From Cupriavidus pauculus (GTDB taxonomy: Bacteria; Pseudomonadota; Gammaproteobacteria; Burkholderiales; Burkholderiaceae), in contig NZ_BPUO01000001.1 of the NCBI RefSeq assembly GCF_022179805.1, positions 124,001-188,000 on the forward strand: 64,000 nucleotides of DNA. The letters are read 5' to 3'. Positions 57,804 to 64,000 of this stretch are shown in pieces. The notes under the pieces were generated by a model. That model searched no databases and was not told the DNA's origin. It saw only the letters and a program-made list of their open reading frames with translations. Both the position numbers and the translations under genes were made by a program. Position 1 is the stretch's first letter. Each line of letters starts with the position of its first letter.

Positions 57804-58322
57804 ATGCGCATTACCCGACGCTTGTTGCTGTCCGGCGGCACCCTGTCCGCCGCCGTGGCCGCCGTGGGCGGCTGGCGGCTGCTGGCCGGCCCGGTTGCCG
57901 CGCGCACCACCCCGCAGCAGCCCGAGACCTTCGAAGTGACGATGAGCGACGCCGAATGGCGCAAGAAGCTGACGCCGGCCCAGTACAACGTGCTGCGCCA
58001 GGAAGGCACCGAGCGGCCATTTAGCAGCCCGCTCAATGACGAGCATCGCAAGGGCATGTTTGCCTGCGCCGGCTGCCAGCTTGACCTGTTCTCGTCGAAC
58101 ACCAAGTTCGACAGCGGCACCGGCTGGCCCAGCTTCTGGGCGCCGCTGGCCAGCGCCGTGGGCACCACGCAGGACGCGTCGTTCGGCATGACCCGCACGG
58201 CCGTGCATTGCCACCGCTGCGGCGGCCACCTGGGGCACGTGTTCGACGACGGCCCCAAACCCACCGGCCTGCGCTACTGCATGAACGGCGTGGCCATGAC
58301 TTTCCGGCCGGCTTCGGCCTGA
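57804..58322 (+). CDS. msrB: Exported methionine-R-sulfoxide reductase MsrB
   Basis: MsrB reduces the R epimer of methionine sulfoxide in proteins. The N-terminus MRITRRLLLSGG... with an Ala-rich core up to about residue 34 looks like a Tat signal peptide (RRxLL), so the enzyme is exported. The domain has four zinc Cys (CAGC near residue 88, CHRCGG near residue 136), the FDSGTGWPSF motif, and the catalytic Cys in GLRYCMNG. The ATG at 57804 has GGAG upstream. It begins the operon msrB-dipZ-msrA. Confidence 0.93.
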   Translation: MRITRRLLLSGGTLSAAVAAVGGWRLLAGPVAARTTPQQPETFEVTMSDAEWRKKLTPAQYNVLRQEGTERPFSSPLNDEHRKGMFACAGCQLDLFSSNTKFDSGTGWPSFWAPLASAVGTTQDASFGMTRTAVHCHRCGGHLGHVFDDGPKPTGLRYCMNGVAMTFRPASA

Positions 58323-58376
58323 CGCGCTTCATGCACGCGCCCTTCTCCGCTGCCCATTGATTTCGAGTCCATCGCC

Positions 58377-60215
58377 ATGCTGCTGCTGATACTTGCCTAC
58401 CTGGGCGGGGTCTTGACGATCCTGAGCCCCTGCATCCTGCCCGTGCTGCCCTTTGTCTTTGCGCGCGCCGACCAACCGTTCGTACGCAGCGGCCTGCCAT
58501 TGCTGGCCGGCATGGGCATCACGTTTGCCGGCGTGGCCACGCTGGCCGCCGTGGGCGGTGGCTGGGTGGCGCAGGCCAACGAGTTCGGACGCTGGCTGGC
58601 CATTGCGCTGCTGGCCGTTTTTGGCCTGACCTTGCTGCTGCCGAGCCTGGCGGAACGCCTGACAAAGCCGCTGGTGGATGCCGGCAGCCGCCTGACCAAC
58701 CTCGCCCAGGCCGACGGACGCCCGGCTGGTGCGGGCTCGTCGTTCCTGCTCGGCATCGCCACCGGCCTGCTCTGGGCGCCGTGCGCGGGCCCTATCCTGG
58801 GCCTGGTGCTGACCGGCGCGGCGCTGCAAGGCGCCAGTGTCGGCACCACGCTGCTGCTGTTGGCCTATGCGGCCGGCGCGGCCACGTCACTGGCCGTGGC
58901 GCTGCTGATCGGCGGCAAGGTATTTGCCGCGATGAAGCGTTCGCTGGGCGCTGGCGAATGGGTACGCCGTGGCATCGGCGCGGCCATGCTGGTAGGCGTG
59001 GGCGCCATCGCACTGGGGCTCGACACCGGCATCCTAACCCGCGTGTCGACGGTAGCCACGGGCGGGCTCGAGCAACGGCTGGTGGATACCTTCGCCGGGC
59101 GTCGGGACAACGGCTCCGACAAGGGTGGGTCGATGATGATGCAGGCCAATCCGCAAGCGATGACGCAGACGTCGATGGCAATGTCGGCCAAACCCGAGGC
59201 AGGCGGATCGATGATGCGCGCGGCCGACCATCCGTCCAGCCTGCCGGTCGAGGGCAAGTTTCCCGGCCTGAACGGCGCCGTCGAATGGCTGAACTCGCCG
59301 CCGCTGACCGCCGAGGCGCTGCGCGGCAAGGTCGTGCTGGTCGACTTCTGGACGTACTCGTGCATCAACTGCCTGCGCTCGCTGCCTTACGTCAAGGCGT
59401 GGGCCGACAAGTACCGCGACCAGGGCCTGGTGGTGATCGGCGTGCACGCACCCGAGTTCGCGTTCGAACGCAACATCGACAACGTCCGCAAGGCCACCAA
59501 GGACCTGGGCGTGACCTACCCCGTTGCCATCGACAACAACTTCGCCATCTGGCGTGCGTTCAACAACAACTACTGGCCGGCCCACTACTTCATCGACGCC
59601 CAGGGGCGCGTGCGCTTCCACCATTTTGGCGAAGGCGAATATGACAAGTCCGAAGCTGTGATCCGCGAACTGCTGGCCGAAGCCGGCCATGGCGATTCGG
59701 CCAAGGTGGCCACGAGTAGCACCAGTGCCCTGAAGGGTGTGGAGATGGCCGCCGACAACGACGCGATGCGCTCGCCGGAGACCTACGTTGGCTACGCTCG
59801 CGCCGAGAATTTCGCGTCGCCCGGCGGTGCAAAGCAGGACGCCAGCAAGGACTACAGCGCCCCCGCCCAGCCCACGCTGAACCAATGGGGACTGGCTGGC
59901 CGCTGGAACGTCGGCGACGAACACGCGTCGCTGGTGCAACCGGACGGACGCATCGTCTACCGCTTCCATGCACGCGACCTGCACCTGGTGCTGGGCCCGG
60001 GCAACGACGGCAAGCCGGTGCGGTTCCGCGTGACGATCGACGGCCAGGCCCCAGGCGATGCGCACGGCACCGACATCGCCAGCGATGGCACCGGCACGGT
60101 GACCGACCAGCGCCTCTACCAGCTGGTGCGCCAGACCGGTGATATCCGTGACCGTACTTTCGCCATCGAATTCCTCGACCCCGGCGTGCAGGCGTATGCC
60201 TTTACGTTTGGTTGA
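58377..60215 (+). CDS. DipZ-like membrane thiol reductase (CcdA-thioredoxin-CBM fusion)
   Basis: A DsbD/DipZ-type protein that moves electrons from cytoplasmic thioredoxin to periplasmic acceptors. The N-terminal CcdA-like membrane domain (about six segments, residues 1-235) has Cys19 (LSPCILP) and Cys136 (WAPCAGP). A Met/Ser-rich spacer (about 240-290) leads to an extracytoplasmic thioredoxin-like domain with active site Cys329-x-x-Cys332 (YSCINCLRS) and WPAHYFID. A C-terminal beta-rich domain (about 460-612) with RWNVGDEHASL completes the DipZ layout. Placed between msrB and msrA, it probably regenerates both reductases. Confidence 0.9.
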   Translation: MLLLILAYLGGVLTILSPCILPVLPFVFARADQPFVRSGLPLLAGMGITFAGVATLAAVGGGWVAQANEFGRWLAIALLAVFGLTLLLPSLAERLTKPLVDAGSRLTNLAQADGRPAGAGSSFLLGIATGLLWAPCAGPILGLVLTGAALQGASVGTTLLLLAYAAGAATSLAVALLIGGKVFAAMKRSLGAGEWVRRGIGAAMLVGVGAIALGLDTGILTRVSTVATGGLEQRLVDTFAGRRDNGSDKGGSMMMQANPQAMTQTSMAMSAKPEAGGSMMRAADHPSSLPVEGKFPGLNGAVEWLNSPPLTAEALRGKVVLVDFWTYSCINCLRSLPYVKAWADKYRDQGLVVIGVHAPEFAFERNIDNVRKATKDLGVTYPVAIDNNFAIWRAFNNNYWPAHYFIDAQGRVRFHHFGEGEYDKSEAVIRELLAEAGHGDSAKVATSSTSALKGVEMAADNDAMRSPETYVGYARAENFASPGGAKQDASKDYSAPAQPTLNQWGLAGRWNVGDEHASLVQPDGRIVYRFHARDLHLVLGPGNDGKPVRFRVTIDGQAPGDAHGTDIASDGTGTVTDQRLYQLVRQTGDIRDRTFAIEFLDPGVQAYAFTFG

Positions 60216-60275
60216 TCGACGACATCGACGCGATCCCACATTCCACACTGATTTCGACAGCGAAAGGACTTCACC

Positions 60276-61007
60276 ATGACTGCCATCACCACGCTGCAAC
60301 GCTGGACCCGCCCCACCACACTCAAGATGATGGGACTCGCCTTTGTCGCGGCCATCGCCACCACGTATCGCGTGCCCGCCCTATCGGCCGAGGATGCCGT
60401 GAGAATTCCGGCGCCCACCGTCGACCAGAAGCCCGACGCCAATCGAACCGCCACCGCTGTATTCGCGGGTGGATGTTTCTGGGGTGTGCAGGGCGTGTTC
60501 CAGCATGTACGCGGCGTTACGCTGGTCACATCCGGTTACGCAGGCGGCGCGGCCAGTACGGCGCAATACGAGAAGGTTGGAACCGGCACGACGGGCCACG
60601 CCGAAGCCGTGGAAGTCCGCTACGATCCCACGCAGGTCAGCTACGGCAAGTTGCTGCAGGTTTTCTTTTCGGTTGCCCATAATCCGACCCAGCTCAATTA
60701 CCAGGGCCCCGATCATGGCACGCAATACCGCTCGGCGATTTTCCCGCTGACACCCGAGCAGAAATCGGTCGCCGAAGCCTATATTGCGCAGTTGGGCAGC
60801 ACAAAGGCATGGTCGTCACCGATCGTGACGCGCGTGGAAAACTACAAGGGTTTCTATCCGGCAGAGAGCTACCACCAGGACTTTCTCGTGAAGAACCCGA
60901 ACTATCCGTACATCGTCTTCAACGACCTGCCCAAGATCGGCAACCTGAAGACCATGTTCCCGGATGTATATCGGAAAGACCCCGTACTGGTGTCCGCGGC
61001 AAAGTAA
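60276..61007 (+). CDS. msrA: Exported peptide methionine-S-sulfoxide reductase MsrA
   Basis: MsrA reduces the S epimer of methionine sulfoxide. The catalytic motif GGCFWGVQGVFQHVRGV (Cys near residue 67) is followed by the family stretches SGYAGGAASTAQYEKVGTGTTGHAE (split) and DHGTQYRSAIF. The C-terminal region YHQDFL is conserved. A leader of about 37 residues with a hydrophobic core (MMGLAFVAAIATTY) suggests export. It follows the DipZ-like gene by 60 bases and completes a periplasmic repair module. Confidence 0.92.
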   Translation: MTAITTLQRWTRPTTLKMMGLAFVAAIATTYRVPALSAEDAVRIPAPTVDQKPDANRTATAVFAGGCFWGVQGVFQHVRGVTLVTSGYAGGAASTAQYEKVGTGTTGHAEAVEVRYDPTQVSYGKLLQVFFSVAHNPTQLNYQGPDHGTQYRSAIFPLTPEQKSVAEAYIAQLGSTKAWSSPIVTRVENYKGFYPAESYHQDFLVKNPNYPYIVFNDLPKIGNLKTMFPDVYRKDPVLVSAAK

Positions 61008-61012
61008 GAACG

Positions 61013-61043
61013 GCGGCGGTCACCCGAGCAGCCTGACCGCCGC
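61013..61043 (+). terminator. Stem-loop after msrA
   Basis: GCGGCGGTCA (61013-61022) pairs perfectly with TGACCGCCGC (61034-61043). There is no T run, so it could end transcription with Rho or protect the 3' end of the operon mRNA. Confidence 0.5.
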
Positions 61044-61118
61044 GGTCACGATCCATCCTGCCGCCACGCAGGCACCAATCCATCCACATCCGATAAAGAG
61101 TACGTCTCGCCAGGTCAT
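61020..61118 (-). CDS. Possible small single-pass membrane protein (32 residues)
   Basis: A very short minus-strand reading frame beginning MTWRDVLFIGCGWIGACV and ending VRLLG. The whole centre is a plausible membrane helix. It lies in the gap between msrA and tRNA-Pro. No Shine-Dalgarno is seen before the ATG, so it may be chance; the membrane-like composition is the only support. Confidence 0.3.
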   Translation of the reverse strand: MTWRDVLFIGCGWIGACVAAGWIVTAAVRLLG

Positions 61119-61130
61119 CAGTAAAAATAC

Positions 61131-61166
61131 AGCCGCACGATGCAACGCCGTCGTGCGGCTTGTTTT
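61131..61166. terminator. Intrinsic terminator in the msrA-tRNA-Pro gap
   Basis: AGCCGCACGA (61131-61140) pairs with TCGTGCGGCT (61151-61160), then TGTTTT on the plus strand. A TATTTTTA tract follows on the minus strand, so it can act both ways. Confidence 0.75.
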
Positions 61167-61262
61167 CGAGTCCGATAGATGGGGTCAAGGCTAGACCATC
61201 CTTGGCTCGGGACAATGTCGGAGATGTAAGGAAAGGTTGCGCTGTATTGCAGCCAGAAATGA

Positions 61263-61296
61263 AAAAACCCGCTTGGTTTTCACCAAGCGGGTTTTT
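61263..61296. terminator. Terminator of tRNA-Pro (bidirectional)
   Basis: A perfect 15-pair stem, AAAAACCCGCTTGGT (61263-61277) with 61282-61296, across TTTC. The A and T runs at either side give terminators in both directions. Confidence 0.9.
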
Positions 61297-61301
61297 AATT
61301 C

Positions 61302-61378
<77 letters not shown>

Positions 61379-61434
61379 AAGAAGAACGAGATTATATCAG
61401 AGCCAACAGCAATGGCTAGTGGTTTGCGGGTAAT

Positions 61435-61872
61435 TTATTCGTGGCCCGCGATCTGCTTGAGTTGCGCCAGCAGATGCTGGACTTCCACCAGTTCGCCGCG
61501 CAGCGCGTTGAGGTCGACGGACAGCACGCCCTGCGTTGGCAGATCGGCTTGCGGCTTTGCGTCGATGGTCTCGGCCGGCTCGCCTGCCCCGCCGTGATGA
61601 CGGCCATCATCGAGTCGATTGCGTGCGCCGTTGATCGTGAATCCCTGCTCGTAGAGCAGTTCACGGATGCGGCGGATCAGCAGGACTTCATGGTGCTGGT
61701 AGTAGCGGCGGTTGCCACGGCGCTTGACCGGCTTGAGCTGCGTGAACTCCTGTTCCCAGTAGCGCAGCACGTGCGGCTTGACGGCGCAAAGCTCGCTGAC
61801 CTCACCGATCGTGAAGTAGCGTTTTGCGGGAATCGGCGGCAGCGCAATGCGCTCGCTGGATTTTTCCGTCAT
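61435..61872 (-). CDS. MerR-family transcriptional regulator
   Basis: A 145-residue regulator with the MerR-type winged helix at the N-terminus (RYFTIGEVSELCAVKPHVLRYWEQEF, residues about 18-43, given by its ends, then RRGNRRYYQHHEV). A short C-terminal coiled region (LNALRGELVEVQHLLAQLKQ) follows for dimerisation. No effector-binding domain or metal Cys set is visible. It follows ihfA, the conserved pheST-ihfA-merR neighbourhood of betaproteobacteria. Confidence 0.88.
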   Translation of the reverse strand: MTEKSSERIALPPIPAKRYFTIGEVSELCAVKPHVLRYWEQEFTQLKPVKRRGNRRYYQHHEVLLIRRIRELLYEQGFTINGARNRLDDGRHHGGAGEPAETIDAKPQADLPTQGVLSVDLNALRGELVEVQHLLAQLKQIAGHE

Positions 61873-62076
61873 TCAATGGAGAAGCTGATGTCTGCCCGAT
61901 AAGGGCGAGACCGGTTGACGCGACGTTCGCGCGGCATTGCAGGATACAGATAGCCACCGCCTCGGGCAATCCAACCGATGTGGCATTTAGATACACATGT
62001 GTGCTGGCCGCGACGTTGTCGCTTCACCGACGGTTGACGCGCGCGGAGGCGCGTCGCGTCAAACCATGCGGTGCCG

Positions 62077-62493
62077 TCAGCCCGGAACGGCGAGCTCGGC
62101 GCGTTCCTCGACCTGGCTCTTGAGCTTCTGGCTGGCGTGGAACGTCACCACGCGTCGCGCGGTGATCGGAATGATCTCGCCGGTCTTGGGATTGCGGCCC
62201 GGGCGCTGCGCCTTGTCGCGCAGCTGGAAATTGCCGAAGCCGGACAGCTTGACGCTGTCGCCTTTTTCCAGGGCTTCGCGAATCACGTCGAAGAACGCTT
62301 CCACCATGTCCTTCGATTCGCGCTTGTTCAAGCCAACCTGGTCGAACAGCATTTCTGCGAGTTCGGCCTTGGTCAGCGTAGGCACCTCGGTAGCGCGGGC
62401 TTCCGGCGATGCATCATCAAGGGAGGCAGCGTGCCGGTCGTGCGCCTCGCCCAGGTCTGCAGCATTCATGGAAATCGCGTCTCGATCGTTCAT
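62077..62493 (-). CDS. ihfA: Integration host factor alpha subunit (N-terminally extended)
   Basis: IHF-alpha with IHF-beta bends DNA sharply at specific sites. The conserved part ([20 protein letters not shown] ... [31 protein letters not shown]) aligns with E. coli IhfA over its full length. It is preceded by about 38 extra residues rich in Asp/Ala/Glu. An ATG at residue 9 is an alternative start, which would still leave an extension. It lies 72 bases after pheT. Confidence 0.93.
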   Translation of the reverse strand: MNDRDAISMNAADLGEAHDRHAASLDDASPEARATEVPTLTKAELAEMLFDQVGLNKRESKDMVEAFFDVIREALEKGDSVKLSGFGNFQLRDKAQRPGRNPKTGEIIPITARRVVTFHASQKLKSQVEERAELAVPG

Positions 62494-62565
62494 CCTTGAT
62501 CGCTCTCTAGAATCTGTCTGGCGATCCGCCCGGGAGCTGTGCCCGGGCGCTCCAACTGCGGTGGT

Positions 62566-64000
62566 TTAACCGCGCAGACGGGCTTCGAAGCCCGCCGTCA
62601 GTGCATCAATCATGCTACGTACCGCACTGTCGACAGTCTCGTCCTGGAGGGTCGACCCAGTATCTTGCAAGGTCACCCGGAAGGCAAGACTTTTCTCATC
62701 CGCGCCAATGGACGCCGATGCAGCCTTGGGACGGAACTCGTCGAACAGCACCAGGCTCTGGACAAAGTGGCCAAATCCGGCCTTGTCCAGCGCCGCCCGC
62801 ATGGCATCTTCCATGTCCTGTACGCGCACCTGCTGCTTGACCACCACGGCCAGGTCGCGCACGGCGGCCGGGAACTTGGAGATCTCGGTGTACACCGGCA
62901 GGCCCACGTCGCGCAGCGCGTCGAGCTCCAGCTCGAATACCACCGGCGCGTTGGTCAGCTCGTACTCCTGCAGCCAGCGCGGGTGGATTTCACCCACCAC
63001 GCCCACGGGCTTGCCGTCGACGATCACACGCGCGGCGCGGCCCGGGTGCAGCGCGGGATGCGCCACCGGTTCGAAGCGCAGCGTGCGCGGATGGAACAGT
63101 GCCTCCACGTCGCCCTTGATGTCGAAGAAGTCCACCGGGCGCGTTGCTACGCCCCACTGCTCCTCGAACGCCGGGCCGTAGGCGATGCCCGCCGCCATCA
63201 TCGGCTGGCGATAGCCCGCCACGGTCAGGCCACCATCGGCGACGCTGGCGTCGCGGTGGAACACACGGCCCACTTCGAACAGGCGTACGCGCGCGGCCTT
63301 GCGGTTGAGGTTGTAACGGACCTTGTCCACCAGACCGCCGATCAGCGTCGAACGCATCACGGCCAGTTGGCTCGCGATCGGGTTCAGCAGGCGGATCGGG
63401 TTGTCGTTGGCGGCGAAATCACGCTCCCACTGCTCTTCCACGAAGGCGAAGTTGATCACCTCGTTGAAGTCGCGCGCGGCCAGCGCGTGGCGCACCACAT
63501 GCTGCGAGCGGCGGCCTTCATTGGTCGGGCGCATTTCGCTTTCGGCGATGGGCGGACGGGCGACGATACGCTCGAAGCCATAGATCCGCGCCACTTCCTC
63601 GATCAGGTCTTCCTCGATCTCGATGTCGAAGCGGTAGCTCGGCGGCGTCACCTCGAACACCTCGCCTTCAGCGCCTTGCGAACGCGTGAACGACAGGTTC
63701 AGACGCTGGAACACATCAGCAATTTCCGCCGAAGACAGTTCGATACCCAACACACGCTCGGCGCGCGCCACGCGCAGCTTCACCGGCGCACGCAGCGGCA
63801 GGTTCACGATCTGGTCGTCCACCGGGCCGGCCTGGCCGCCGCAGATCTGCAGGATCAGCGCGCTGATGCGCTCGATGTGCTCGACCGTGGTGGCATAGTC
63901 CACGCCACGCTCGAAGCGGTGCGCGGCGTCGGTGGAGAAGTTGTAGCGGCGTGCACGGCCCTGGATGGCATTCGGCCACCAGAACGCAGCTTCCAGGTAG
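62566..64000 (-). CDS. pheT: Phenylalanine-tRNA ligase beta subunit (5' end outside window)
   Basis: PheT is the beta subunit of the alpha2-beta2 synthetase that charges tRNA-Phe. The reading frame is open through the window edge: residues [20 protein letters not shown] and [12 protein letters not shown] are encoded upstream of 63903, so the gene is cut by the window. The visible 478 residues cover the B5 region, the catalytic-core-like domain and the C-terminal FDX-ACB anticodon-binding domain ([20 protein letters not shown]). It leads into ihfA in one operon. Confidence 0.96.
   Translation of the reverse strand, partial: YLEAAFWWPNAIQGRARRYNFSTDAAHRFERGVDYATTVEHIERISALILQICGGQAGPVDDQIVNLPLRAPVKLRVARAERVLGIELSSAEIADVFQRLNLSFTRSQGAEGEVFEVTPPSYRFDIEIEEDLIEEVARIYGFERIVARPPIAESEMRPTNEGRRSQHVVRHALAARDFNEVINFAFVEEQWERDFAANDNPIRLLNPIASQLAVMRSTLIGGLVDKVRYNLNRKAARVRLFEVGRVFHRDASVADGGLTVAGYRQPMMAAGIAYGPAFEEQWGVATRPVDFFDIKGDVEALFHPRTLRFEPVAHPALHPGRAARVIVDGKPVGVVGEIHPRWLQEYELTNAPVVFELELDALRDVGLPVYTEISKFPAAVRDLAVVVKQQVRVQDMEDAMRAALDKAGFGHFVQSLVLFDEFRPKAASASIGADEKSLAFRVTLQDTGSTLQDETVDSAVRSMIDALTAGFEARLRG

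Overview
The window looks like chromosomal DNA of a Cupriavidus/Ralstonia-type betaproteobacterium (Burkholderiaceae). The composition is GC-rich with strong third-position GC bias. The phasin at 21209-21787 resembles, from memory, PhaP1 of Cupriavidus necator. The pyruvate dehydrogenase locus has the Cupriavidus layout: pdhA, pdhB with two lipoyl domains, and pdhL with its own lipoyl domain. It also carries a betaproteobacterial proteasome homologue (BPH). No insertion sequence, prophage, integrase or CRISPR array is visible.

Layout. 1-4573: benzoyl-CoA epoxidation genes boxC-boxB-boxA behind a nested palindromic operator. 4630-5776: a RES/Xre-type toxin-antitoxin pair with its own promoter and operator. 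5887-10179: initiator tRNA, a Nudix hydrolase, the N-degron transferases aat and bpt (separated by an opposite-strand membrane coiled-coil gene) and pyrD. 10554-13324: a three-gene ABC importer of the TrpXYZ type. 13344-13462: paired REP-like palindromes. 13479-16934: lactate oxidation genes lutA-lutB without an adjacent lutC, plus a divergent IclR regulator. 17027-20742: a PBP7-type endopeptidase, then an acetylpolyamine/histone deacetylase-thioesterase-nitroreductase group. 21009-21871: phaP1 with a PhaR-like control region. 22000-29055: pdhA-pdhB-BPH-pdhL (minus strand). 29493-32865: a PAS histidine kinase and a FixJ-like regulator. 33833-40065: folD, prlC, a conserved unknown, xthA and a SulP permease.

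40811-43581: two identical tRNA-Lys(CTT) genes bracket an 8-oxoguanine deaminase/LysR module. 43748-44807: an orphan tripartite-tricarboxylate binding protein behind a strong palindromic operator. 44985-46240: a secreted 12-residue-repeat protein and a MarR-like regulator. 46383-51254: the large NAD-glutamate dehydrogenase. 51340-53135: four small uncharacterised genes, one behind a textbook LexA box. 53153-55411: an accessory enolase divergent from a GcvA-like LysR regulator. 55430-61007: a two-component system divergent from an extracytoplasmic methionine sulfoxide repair set (msrB, DipZ-like reductant carrier, msrA). 61302-64000: tRNA-Pro(GGG), a MerR-type regulator, ihfA and a truncated pheT.

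Much of this is core metabolism: aromatic catabolism to acetyl-CoA and succinyl-CoA, pyruvate and lactate oxidation, glutamate catabolism and PHA storage. The most noteworthy accessory signals are the SOS-boxed 86-residue unknown gene, the self-contained periplasmic methionine sulfoxide reductase module, the RES/Xre pair attached to the box operon, BPH inside the pdh cluster and the tRNA-bracketed deaminase module. Protein functions are assigned by motif recognition and remembered family features; no database search was run.
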